Of a stretch of DNA of 64,000 nucleotides, positions 17,415-25,040 are shown in pieces (position 1 is the stretch's first letter; every line of letters begins with the position of its first letter). The notes beneath the pieces were generated by a model. That model did no database searches. It had not been told where the DNA came from and saw nothing but the letters and a program-made list of their open reading frames with translations. The position numbers were made by a program, and so were the translations under genes. This DNA comes from Saccharothrix longispora. GTDB lineage: Bacteria; Actinomycetota; Actinomycetes; Mycobacteriales; Pseudonocardiaceae. Location: assembly GCF_030852425.1 (NCBI RefSeq), contig NZ_NSDM01000007.1, forward strand, positions 310,001-374,000. The letters run 5' to 3'.

Positions 17415-20202
17415 GCCCGGCGCTCACAACGCGATCCCGGCCGACCGCAGCCACCCGGTGCGCGGGAACGCGGTCAGCCCGGGCAGCACGTACGGCCCCA
17501 CCCGCTCGGTGACCACCGCCCGCCACGCGGTCACCGACTGCGGCCACGGCCGCGCAGACTTTCCCCGGTTGTAGCGCTCGGCGTACCACTCCTCCGGGGC
17601 CATCGCGAGGTCGTCGTCGAACAACGTCTCGGCGACCAGCCGGTACGCCGAGCCGGCGGAGTCCACCTCGGTGGGCCGGAGCACGCCGGTGGCGGTGGCG
17701 CGCGAGACGATCCCGCGCCCGCCACCGGGCAGGTCGTCGCACACGTAGTAGGTGAACGACGGCCGCAACTCGTCGCGCGGCCACGGGTGGGCGGTGTAGC
17801 CGGGCTGCCACAGCGCCCACCCCACGGCCCGGTCGCCACCGGGCCGCCGCCACCCCGCGCGAAGCCTGATCCACACGTCGCCCTTGTCGGTCCTGCCCAT
17901 CCCGATCCCCTCCCGCGTCGTGGTCCGGGCCGCCCCGACGGGCGACCCTCGGCCCGTCCGGGCCGGTGAGGACGGCGGTGTCGCCGTCCCGGTCGGTGCG
18001 CAGCACCAGCACGCCCTGCCTGGCCAGGGCGTCGACCAGCACCCCGCTCGGGTGGCCGTAGCGGTTGCCCGCCCCGACGCTCACCAGAGCGATCCGCGGC
18101 CGCACGGCCTCCAGGAACGCCGGTGACGTGTACCGCGACCCGTGGTGCGGCACCTTGAGCACGTCGGCCCTGAGGTCGACGTGCCCACCGAGCAGGTCCG
18201 CCTGCCCGGCCAGCTCGACGTCGCCGGTCAGCAGCACCCGCCCGGCCGGGGTCGTGGCCCGCAGCACCAGCGACGCGTCGTTGACCGCCGTGTTGGTCTC
18301 CCCCACCGGGCCGGCCCGCGGACCCAGCACGTCGAGGTCCAGGCCCGGCCAGCTCACCCGCTGCCCGACGCCCAGCTCGACCACGCGGACCCCTTCCGCC
18401 CGCGCCCGTGCACGCACCTCCTCCCACGCCCACTCCGGTCGGCGCGAAGGCCCCACGGCCACCGCGCCCACTTCCCGTTCCGCCAGCACGGCGGCCAGCC
18501 CACCCACGTGGTCGGCGTGCAGGTGGCTCAGCACCACCAGCGGAACCCGCCGCACCCCGAGCCGCCGCAGGCACGACAGCACCGGTCCGGGGTCGGGCCC
18601 GGTGTCGACCAGCACCGCCCGGTCGCGGTCGGCGGTGGCCAGCACGACCGCGTCGCCCTGCCCCACGTCGCACGCCACCGCCGACCACCCCGGCACCGGC
18701 CAGCCGGGCGAGACCACACCCAGCGGGACGACCACCAGCGCCGCGCCGACCGCACCCGCCACGACCAGCGCCCGCACCCGCCGCCACCGCACGAGCACGC
18801 ACCCGAGGACCACCACCGCGGCCAGTGCCGCCCCGCCTGCCCAGCCCTCGGGCCAGCCGACCGCCGCACCCGGCACGGCCGCCGCGTGCCGCCCCACGCC
18901 GATCAGCCACCACGCCGCCGGACCGGCCACCTCCACCACCAGCCGCGCCACCGCCCCGTGCACCGGCGCCAGCACGGCGGCCACCACGCCGAGCACCGTC
19001 ACCGGGGCCACCACCGGCGCGACGAGCAGGTTCGCCGGCACCGCCACCAGGCTCACCTGCCCGGCGAACCCGGCGACCAGCGGCGCGGTCGCGAGGTTCG
19101 CCGCCACCGGCACCGCCAGGGCCTCCGCCAGCCCCACCGGCACCCCCCGCGCCCGCATCGCCGCCGCCCACCTCGGCGCCAGCAGCACCAGCGCCGCCGT
19201 GGCCACCACCGACAGGCCGAAGCCGGGTGCGGTCGCCAGGTCCGGGTCGTAGAGCACCAGGACCACGACGGCCGCCGCCAGCGCGGGCAACGCCGACTTC
19301 TCCCGCCCCAGCACCAGCGCCAGCAACGCCACCGCACCCATCACGGCCGCCCGCAGCACGCTCGGCTCGGGGCCCGCCAGCAGCACGAACCCCACCAGCG
19401 CGACCATCGCGCCCGCCGCGCACCCGCGTGGCCCGACCCGCGCCAGCCGCAACAGCAGCAGCACCGCGCCGCACAGGATCGCCAGGTTCGCTCCGCTCAC
19501 CGCGAGCAGGTGGGCGAGGCCGGCCGTGCGGAACTCCTCCACCACCCTGGGCGCGAGGGTGGACGTGTCACCCACGACCAGCGCGGGCAGCAACCCTGCC
19601 GGTTCGGGGTCGAGCACGGTGCTCGCCTCCCGCAGCCCGGCCCGGAGATCCTCGGCGGCGCGCTGCCACGCCGGCGCCCCGGTCACTGCCACCGGTGGCC
19701 CGCGAACCCTCAGCACGGCGACCGCCAGTTCCCGGCCGCGAGGCGGGGCGAGACCACCCTTGACCGTGACCCGCTGCCCCGGCAGCAACTCCGACCACCG
19801 TGCCGCCGGGGCGAGCACGACGACCCTGCCGCCGTCGTCGAGCGTCGCCTTGGCCACCACCAGGTCGACACCGCCCGCCCGCGAAGCGAACCCGCTGGTG
19901 TGCACGCCCCTCGGCCGCTCGTCCAGTTCGACCTCGATCGTGACGGTCCCGCCTCGTTCGGCCTGCGCCCGCAGCGGGTGGTGTGCCGACGCGTGGACCT
20001 GGAGGCCGATCCAGCACGCCGTCACCGGGCCGACCACCGCCACCGCCACCGCGGCCTGGCGCCAGGGGCGGAGTGCCACGCCGCCGACCGCGGCGGCCGC
20101 GAGACCGACCACCACCGCGGCCCACCACGTCCACAGCAGACCGGCGAGGGCGGTGGCCCACACGGCGAGCGCGGCCGGGACGAGGTGCGCGCGAGGAGTC
20201 AC
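17323..20202 (-). CDS. comEC: ComEC/Rec2 family competence protein, DNA-uptake channel with MBL domain
   Basis: A polytopic membrane protein: two N-terminal membrane segments, an OB-like extracytoplasmic region (about 70-170), a competence transmembrane domain (about 200-500), and a C-terminal metallo-beta-lactamase domain with SHLHADH (559-565), LTGDVE and KVPHHGSRY. In competent bacteria ComEC passes single-stranded DNA; in actinomycetes the role is unproven. The recognisable protein ends near position 17940 (about 755 residues), but no stop occurs until 17323, adding about 200 low-complexity Arg/Gly residues across another gene. A lost stop or a base error is likely. The start is the GTG at 20202. 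Confidence 0.88.
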   Translation of the reverse strand: MTPRAHLVPAALAVWATALAGLLWTWWAAVVVGLAAAAVGGVALRPWRQAAVAVAVVGPVTACWIGLQVHASAHHPLRAQAERGGTVTIEVELDERPRGVHTSGFASRAGGVDLVVAKATLDDGGRVVVLAPAARWSELLPGQRVTVKGGLAPPRGRELAVAVLRVRGPPVAVTGAPAWQRAAEDLRAGLREASTVLDPEPAGLLPALVVGDTSTLAPRVVEEFRTAGLAHLLAVSGANLAILCGAVLLLLRLARVGPRGCAAGAMVALVGFVLLAGPEPSVLRAAVMGAVALLALVLGREKSALPALAAAVVVLVLYDPDLATAPGFGLSVVATAALVLLAPRWAAAMRARGVPVGLAEALAVPVAANLATAPLVAGFAGQVSLVAVPANLLVAPVVAPVTVLGVVAAVLAPVHGAVARLVVEVAGPAAWWLIGVGRHAAAVPGAAVGWPEGWAGGAALAAVVVLGCVLVRWRRVRALVVAGAVGAALVVVPLGVVSPGWPVPGWSAVACDVGQGDAVVLATADRDRAVLVDTGPDPGPVLSCLRRLGVRRVPLVVLSHLHADHVGGLAAVLAEREVGAVAVGPSRRPEWAWEEVRARARAEGVRVVELGVGQRVSWPGLDLDVLGPRAGPVGETNTAVNDASLVLRATTPAGRVLLTGDVELAGQADLLGGHVDLRADVLKVPHHGSRYTSPAFLEAVRPRIALVSVGAGNRYGHPSGVLVDALARQGVLVLRTDRDGDTAVLTGPDGPRVARRGGPDHDAGGDRDGQDRQGRRVDQASRGVAAARWRPGRGVGAVAARLHRPPVAARRVAAVVHLLRVRRPARWRARDRLARHRHRRAPAHRGGLRRLGVPAGRRDVVRRRPRDGPGGVVRRALQPGKVCAAVAAVGDRVAGGGHRAGGAVRAARADRVPAHRVAAVGRDRVVSAGLRTRGPSARPPPTAGRWPSGRPGRRARRGS
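17424..17900 (-). CDS. Hypothetical protein overlapping the open comEC frame
   Basis: A 158-residue protein with balanced composition and many aromatics (TYYVCDDLPGG, APEEWYAERYNRGKSARPW), which marks it as the real frame here. There is no signal or membrane segment. GGGAGGGG lies just before its ATG, about five bases away. The comEC frame runs on through the whole gene in another frame without a stop, so the two overlap completely on paper. I do not recognise the family. The last codon is nine bases from the convergent thrC stop. Confidence 0.7.
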   Translation of the reverse strand: MGRTDKGDVWIRLRAGWRRPGGDRAVGWALWQPGYTAHPWPRDELRPSFTYYVCDDLPGGGRGIVSRATATGVLRPTEVDSAGSAYRLVAETLFDDDLAMAPEEWYAERYNRGKSARPWPQSVTAWRAVVTERVGPYVLPGLTAFPRTGWLRSAGIAL

Positions 20203-20539
20203 GGCCCCACCCGCCGGGTCGGGAGGGCCGGGTGGACGGCTCGGGGGATTCGGATGGGCACCCTCCTGTCCGGGCGGCGGGAGTGGGACGGGACGAGGTC
20301 GAGGTGGCGGGCGGGCGCACCTCGGGTGGTGCGGCGACGGTCGAGGGGCGACCTCCGATCCCGGCGGGAGCCGGTGCGAGGAGTGGGCGGCTGGGCGGGG
20401 GCGGGCCGTGGAGTGGGCATGGTGGTGCTCCGGGCGGATCGGCGGCAGGTCGAGGGCGGCGGGCGGCGTGACGGGGAGCGGCGGTGGGCAGGGCGGAGGC
20501 GGCGGAGGGCGGTCGGAGTGGACGGGTCGGAGTGGACGG
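20203..20539. other. G-skewed spacer between comEA and comEC
   Basis: 337 bases without a convincing gene. The plus strand is extremely G-rich and C-poor, with a G-quadruplex-type run at 20385-20405 (four G-tracts separated by short loops) and a 14-base direct repeat GGTCGGAGTGGACG at 20511-20524 and 20525-20538. On the transcribed comEA-comEC strand this is a C-rich leader. No terminator or promoter is clear. Confidence 0.55.
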
Positions 20540-21271
20540 TCAGAGGCGGACGAGTTCGGTGAGCTTGGCGAGCTTCGCGTCGCCGATCCCCTCGATCTCG
20601 CCGAGCTGGTCGATCGAGGTGAACGGGCCGCGCTTCTGCCGCCGGTCGACGATGCGCTGCGCGGTCACCGGCCCCACGCCTGGCAGCGTGTCGAGCTGTT
20701 CCTCCGTGGCGGTGTTGAGGTTGAGCGGTTCGGTGGCGCTGTCGGTGGAGTGGGGCGCGGGCACCCCGACGGCGATCTGCTCACCGTCGGTGACCTTGCG
20801 GGCGAGGTTGAGCGGGCTCAGGTCGACGCCGGGATTGGGACCGCCGGCCGCCTTCAGGGCGTCGGCCACCCTGGCTCCACTGGGGACGGTGACCAGGCCG
20901 GGTGTGGGCACGAGGCCGACGACGTCGACGACCAGGTGCTGCTCGACGTGGGTGACGGCGGCCGCTTCCGCCACCGGGAGGTCCGGTGGGGACTCGGCCA
21001 CGGGGCGCTGCCACCACAAGGCCAGTGCGACGACGAGCGCCACGGCCGCCACCACGCCGGCGAGCACCACCCGGCGACGGGGCGGGACGGACGAGGGCGC
21101 GGGCAGCAGTCGGCGCAGCAGCCCGCCGAGCGGCGGTGGCGGTGATGGGGCGGCGGCGTCCGCCGAGACGAACACGAGCGTCTCGGCGTCCTGCGCCCGG
21201 TGCCTGCCGCGGTTGCGGTCGATCAGCGCCTGGAGTCGGGTCTGCGGGGTTTCCGGTTTCACGTCGAACAC
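20540..21271 (-). CDS. comEA: ComEA-like helix-hairpin-helix DNA-binding protein
   Basis: A 243-residue membrane-anchored DNA receptor. It has a cytosolic, proline-rich N-terminus, one transmembrane helix (about 70-88), a SLBB-like domain (VVDVVGLVPTPGLVTVPSGARVADAL) and a C-terminal double helix-hairpin-helix (LNLNTATEEQLDTLPGVG, then FTSIDQLGEIEGIG). ComEA delivers DNA to ComEC. Gene order comEA then comEC is conserved, but the 337-base spacer is unusually long. Start is the ATG at 21271. Confidence 0.92.
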   Translation of the reverse strand: MFDVKPETPQTRLQALIDRNRGRHRAQDAETLVFVSADAAAPSPPPPLGGLLRRLLPAPSSVPPRRRVVLAGVVAAVALVVALALWWQRPVAESPPDLPVAEAAAVTHVEQHLVVDVVGLVPTPGLVTVPSGARVADALKAAGGPNPGVDLSPLNLARKVTDGEQIAVGVPAPHSTDSATEPLNLNTATEEQLDTLPGVGPVTAQRIVDRRQKRGPFTSIDQLGEIEGIGDAKLAKLTELVRL

Positions 21272-21355
21272 GTGATCGACGTTAGGCCGGGTGGAGCAGT
21301 GGTGCGAGGACGAGTTCCGAACCTGTGGACAACTCTCCGGAGATGGATAAAGAGG

Positions 21356-22198
21356 TCAGGCGACGCCGCCCGGCAGCACCACGACCCCCAGCACGCCGGG
21401 CCCGGTGTGCGCGCCGATCACGGCTCCGACCTCGGAGATCAGGCACCCGGTGGACCCCGGCACGCGCTCGTCCAACCGCGTCGCCAGCTCGGCCGCGCGC
21501 TCCGGGGAGGCCAGGTGGTGCACGGCCAGCCCGACCGGTCCGGGCCCCGCGGCCTCCGCGGCCAGGTCGACCAGGCGGCCGATCGCCCGCCCCGTCGTGC
21601 GGACCTTCTCCAGCGGCACGATCCGCCCGTCGTCCACGTGCAGCAGCGGCTTCACGGCCAGGGCGGTGCCCACCAGCGCCGCCGCCGCGCCGATCCGACC
21701 GCCTCGGCGCAGGTGGTCCAGCGTCTCCACGCAGAAGAACATCCGGACCCGCGAGGCCGCCGCGACCGCCGCCTTCTCCGCGCCCGCCCCGCCGCCGTCG
21801 GCCAGGCAGGCGGCCAGGGCGGCGAACCCGAGGCCCATGCCGGTGGCGCGCGAGTCGACCACCCTGACCCGGTCCGGGTCGACCTGCTCCGCGGCCAGCC
21901 GCGCGGCCTCCCAGGTGCCCGACAGCTCCCGCGACAGGTGCACCGACACGACCGCCTCGGCGCCGTCGTCCAGCGCGGACCGGTACACCTCGGCCATCTC
22001 GCCGGGCGTCGGCCGGGACGTGGTCAGGCGCCGGTGCTCGGCCAGCGCCTCCGCCAGCTCGGTCGGACCGAAGTCCAGCCCGTCGAGCCTGCTGCGACCG
22101 TCCACCGCGACGTGCAGCGGGACGACCCGGATGCCGTGCCGCTCGGCGAACCCCTCGGGCAGGTACGCCGTGGAGTCGGTGACGATCGTGGTGGTCAC
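21356..22198 (-). CDS. DegV-family fatty-acid-binding protein
   Basis: A 280-residue cytosolic protein of the DegV/FakB type, which binds a fatty acid for phosphorylation by FakA. Hallmarks are IVTDSTAYLP at the start, TSRPTPGEM (about 60-68), VSVHLSRELSGTWEAA and ETLDHLRRGGRIG. The start is the GTG at 22198 (MTTTIVTDST); longer versions read into the octT gene. It lies 11 bases downstream of octT, probably at the end of the nadD-rsfS-gpgP-octT operon, as in Mycobacterium. Confidence 0.93.
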   Translation of the reverse strand: MTTTIVTDSTAYLPEGFAERHGIRVVPLHVAVDGRSRLDGLDFGPTELAEALAEHRRLTTSRPTPGEMAEVYRSALDDGAEAVVSVHLSRELSGTWEAARLAAEQVDPDRVRVVDSRATGMGLGFAALAACLADGGGAGAEKAAVAAASRVRMFFCVETLDHLRRGGRIGAAAALVGTALAVKPLLHVDDGRIVPLEKVRTTGRAIGRLVDLAAEAAGPGPVGLAVHHLASPERAAELATRLDERVPGSTGCLISEVGAVIGAHTGPGVLGVVVLPGGVA

Positions 22199-22209
22199 GG
22201 GTGACGAGC

Positions 22210-22941
22210 CTACGGCTCCGACCCGGTGGGGTGGCCGACCGCCACGGTGCGGACGAGTTCCGCCATGGCGTTCCCGACCAGCTCGTGCCCCTCCCAACCC
22301 CAGTGCATGCCGTCCGGGTTGCCGCGCCGCGACCGCACGTGCTCGCCGACGAGCGCGGGCACGTCGAGCAGCGGCACGTCCGCGCCGGCCGCCCACGCCC
22401 GCACCGCCCGTTCCGCCGCCGCGCGCCCGCCGTGGACCCCCGCGTACGCCGGGGAGCGGTGCACCGAGGGCGTCATCCCCACGACCCGGATACCGGGTTC
22501 GAGAGCGCGCACGGCGCGCGCGGAGTCGTCCAGGTACCGCACGGTCAGGTGCGGCGGCAACGCCACCGGCCGGCCGCCGAGCAGCCGCGACAGCACCGGC
22601 TGCGCGGCCCGGTACGCCGTGCGCGCCCGCCTCCGCACCGCGTCCGGCCGCAGGTAGCGCAGCCCCTGGCGCAGGAACGTCGGCAACGGCGAGGGCAGCG
22701 TGTCCATGTGCCCCACGGCCAGTACCAGCACGTCCGTGCGCGGCAGCAGCGACCAGACGCGCGGGTCGCCGGTCAGCGACCACCAGGCGTCCCGCGCGGT
22801 CCAGCCGAACCCGGCCGCCAGCTCCGCGTGTCCGCCCAACGCCGACGCGCACACGTTCGGCCACAGCCGGGGGTGGTCGGCGGGCAGGGGGCCGCGCGGC
22901 CCGTGGAACGTCAGCGAGTCGCCGAGGACGAGCAACCTCAC
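22210..22941 (-). CDS. octT: SGNH/GDSL hydrolase-fold protein, probable diglucosylglycerate octanoyltransferase
   Basis: A 243-residue SGNH-fold enzyme: GDSL at 7-10, VLAVGHMDT as the block with the oxyanion residue, and DGMHW near the C-terminus as the catalytic Asp-His. Orthology to mycobacterial OctT, which octanoylates diglucosylglycerate in methylglucose lipopolysaccharide synthesis, rests on the identical gene order octT-gpgP-rsfS-nadD. The GTG at 22941 overlaps the gpgP stop (GTGA), so it is coupled. Substrate specificity is inferred from context. Confidence 0.8.
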   Translation of the reverse strand: MRLLVLGDSLTFHGPRGPLPADHPRLWPNVCASALGGHAELAAGFGWTARDAWWSLTGDPRVWSLLPRTDVLVLAVGHMDTLPSPLPTFLRQGLRYLRPDAVRRRARTAYRAAQPVLSRLLGGRPVALPPHLTVRYLDDSARAVRALEPGIRVVGMTPSVHRSPAYAGVHGGRAAAERAVRAWAAGADVPLLDVPALVGEHVRSRRGNPDGMHWGWEGHELVGNAMAELVRTVAVGHPTGSEP

Positions 22942-23552
22942 CGCGTGCTTCCGGCGTTGTACGACGACAGCCGCCAGCGGCCGTCGCCGGCCGGCCGGCG
23001 CGTGAACACCGTCCAGTGGCAGTTGCCGATGCCGCCCAGCAGTGCCCACCGGTCCACCGGCAGCTCCAGCAGCCGACCGGTCAACGCGCTGATGAGGCCG
23101 CCGTGCGCGCACAGCATCACCGTGCCGGAGAACTCCTCGTCCACCTCGTGGACGACGGCCAGCGCTCGTTCGGCGACCTCCACCCGCGTCTCGCCCTCCG
23201 GCGGCGCGAAGGTGCCGTCGGCGCGCCACACCTCCATCGCGCCCGGCCACTCCACGTCGACCTCGGCCGACGTCAGCCCCTGCCACTTGCCCAGGTTGGT
23301 CTCGCGCAGCCGTTCGTCGACGCGCAGCGCGACCCCGGTGGCCCGGGTGAACACCGTCGCCGTGTCCTGCGCCCGACGCAGGTCGGAGGCCACCACCAGC
23401 TCGGGGGCGAACCCGGTGAGCACCGGCACCGCGAACCGCGCCTGGTTCCACCCGGTCTCGGTCAGCACCGAGTCCAGGTGGCCCTGCATGCGCCCGGTCG
23501 CGTTGTAGTCGGTCTCACCGTGCCGCCACAGCACGAGCCGGTTCAAGGTCAT
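22938..23552 (-). CDS. gpgP: Histidine phosphatase, probable glucosyl-3-phosphoglycerate phosphatase
   Basis: A 204-residue phosphoglycerate-mutase-like phosphatase. The RHG motif with the phosphorylated His (R10-H11-G12 in LWRHGETDYN) and the later CAHGGLI block carry the active site. In mycobacteria the enzyme in this position dephosphorylates glucosyl-3-phosphoglycerate. The ATG at 23552 overlaps the rsfS stop, and the stop overlaps octT, giving a tightly coupled chain. Family is certain; substrate comes from synteny. Confidence 0.87.
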   Translation of the reverse strand: MTLNRLVLWRHGETDYNATGRMQGHLDSVLTETGWNQARFAVPVLTGFAPELVVASDLRRAQDTATVFTRATGVALRVDERLRETNLGKWQGLTSAEVDVEWPGAMEVWRADGTFAPPEGETRVEVAERALAVVHEVDEEFSGTVMLCAHGGLISALTGRLLELPVDRWALLGGIGNCHWTVFTRRPAGDGRWRLSSYNAGSTR

Positions 23553-23950
23553 GCCCCGGCGACCTCGTCGGCCTCGTCGTCGGCCGACGCGGGCCCGGCG
23601 TCGAACTCGATGCGCGGGCAGTCCTTCCACAGCCTCTCCAGGCCGTAGAAGCTGCGCTCCTCCACGTGCTGGACGTGCACGACCACGTCCACGAAGTCCA
23701 GCAGGACCCAGCGGCCCTCGCGCGCGCCCTCGCGGCGGACCGGCTTGCGGCCGGCCTCCCGCAGTTTCTCCTCGACGTTGTCCACGATCGCGCCGACCTG
23801 CCGCTCGTTGGGGGCGGAGGCGATCACGAACGCGTCCGTGATCACCAACTGGTCGGACACGTCGAGCACCATCACGTCGTGCGCCTTCTTGTCCGCCGCC
23901 GCGTTCGCGGCGACCAGCGCCAACCGTCGTGCCTCGTCGGTGGCTGCCAC
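23549..23950 (-). CDS. rsfS: Ribosome silencing factor RsfS
   Basis: A 133-residue RsfS/Iojap protein that binds L14 and blocks subunit joining in slow growth. Typical segments are DVSDQLVITDAFVIASAPNE and REGAREGRWVLLDFVDVVVH. I chose the GTG at 23950 because the protein then starts at the conserved ATDEARRLAL block, with GAGGAG four bases upstream; the in-frame ATG at 23962 overlaps that ribosome site. A longer acidic C-terminal tail (ASADDEADEV) follows the core. It is coupled to gpgP. Confidence 0.93.
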   Translation of the reverse strand: MAATDEARRLALVAANAAADKKAHDVMVLDVSDQLVITDAFVIASAPNERQVGAIVDNVEEKLREAGRKPVRREGAREGRWVLLDFVDVVVHVQHVEERSFYGLERLWKDCPRIEFDAGPASADDEADEVAGA

Positions 23951-24019
23951 GTCACTCCTCATCACCTCGGCGGACGCCGATACGCCCGCACGAGTCAATG
24001 AGGGTACCGGCGTCCGCGA

Positions 24020-24613
24020 TCAATCCGGCACCGAGTAAAGCCGGCGCTTGGATATGTATTGGACGACACCGTCGGGAACGAGGTACCAGACGGGCAGGCC
24101 GGACGCCGTGCGGGCGCGGACGGCGGTCGACGAGATGGCCATCGCGGGCACCTCCACCAGCGACACCGCCCCCGGCGGCAGGTGGGTGTCGTCGAGTTCG
24201 TACCCCGGTCGGGTGACCCCGATGAAGTGCGCGAGGGCGAACACGTCGTCCGCCCGCCGCCACGACAGGATCTGCTCCAACGCGTCCGCGCCGGTGATGA
24301 AGAACAGGTCGGCGTCGGGGTGGGCGGCCTTGAGGTCGGCGAGCGTGTCCACCGTGTAGGTGGGGCCGGGCCGGTCGATGTCGACGCGGCTGACCGAGAA
24401 GCGCGGGTTGGACGCCGTGGCGACGACCGTCATGAGGTAGCGGTCCTCGGCCGGGCTGACCTCGCGCTCGCTCTTCTGCCAGGGCTGACCGGTGGGGACG
24501 AAGACGACTTCGTCGAGGTCGAAGCGGGCCTGGACCTCGCTGGCCGCGACGAGGTGGCCGTGGTGCACCGGGTCGAAGGTGCCACCCATGACGCCGATCC
24601 GGCGGTTGGACAT
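24020..24613 (-). CDS. nadD: Nicotinate-nucleotide adenylyltransferase
   Basis: A 197-residue enzyme converting NaMN and ATP to NaAD in NAD synthesis. The nucleotidyltransferase signature [12 protein letters not shown] lies at residues 10-21 and ISSTAVRAR near the C-terminus completes the ATP site. Length and start ([11 protein letters not shown]) are typical. It heads the nadD-rsfS-gpgP-octT-degV series, with a 69-base gap to rsfS. Confidence 0.96.
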   Translation of the reverse strand: MSNRRIGVMGGTFDPVHHGHLVAASEVQARFDLDEVVFVPTGQPWQKSEREVSPAEDRYLMTVVATASNPRFSVSRVDIDRPGPTYTVDTLADLKAAHPDADLFFITGADALEQILSWRRADDVFALAHFIGVTRPGYELDDTHLPPGAVSLVEVPAMAISSTAVRARTASGLPVWYLVPDGVVQYISKRRLYSVPD

Positions 24614-24720
24614 GGCACGTGAGCCTAGTTCGGGTGGTGCGCGGACGACCTGTCACTCCCCGGAAGCCGCCCGCGCACCCGTCTCCCGATCGCGGCCCGG
24701 GAGGAGGGGGCCGCGGTCGA

Positions 24721-24757
24721 GGTCGTGCGGCCCACCCCGAAGCAAGGCCGCACGACC
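24721..24757 (-). terminator. Hairpin terminator after the P450-ferredoxin operon
   Basis: Perfect 12-base arms GGTCGTGCGGCC and GGCCGCACGACC (24721-24732, 24746-24757) with a 13-base loop, 56 bases downstream of the ferredoxin stop. The remaining bases up to nadD show no gene. Confidence 0.65.
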
Positions 24758-24813
24758 GTGGAACGCGCTCCGTGCCCGACCATGACGCGATCGGTGGAAG
24801 ATCTTTCGCGGGG

Positions 24814-25035
24814 TTAATCCCGTGGTGCGAGCACCGACCCCGCCGAGTCGCGAACGAGGATGGCCTCCATCGGGCACGAGTCGGCAGCGTCCAACACGGC
24901 GTCGTCGGGCTCGACGGACTCGTCGACCGGCGACGCCAGGCCGTCGACCAGCCTGAAGTGGGCCGGCGCGGTAGACGTGCACATCCCCGTGCCGATGCAC
25001 GTGTCCCGGTCGACCCCGACCGTCCAGTTGCCCAT
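24814..25035 (-). CDS. Single-cluster ferredoxin of the 3Fe-4S type
   Basis: A 73-residue ferredoxin with C13-IGTGM-C19 and C54-P, lacking the fourth Cys (Gly/Thr in the second position), the usual pattern of 3Fe-4S ferredoxins serving actinobacterial P450s. It lies five bases downstream of the P450 stop and is surely cotranscribed. The ATG at 25035 follows AGGTGG at a good distance; upstream GTGs overlapping the P450 stop are possible. No ferredoxin reductase gene is nearby. Confidence 0.92.
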   Translation of the reverse strand: MGNWTVGVDRDTCIGTGMCTSTAPAHFRLVDGLASPVDESVEPDDAVLDAADSCPMEAILVRDSAGSVLAPRD

Positions 25036-25040
25036 CCGGG

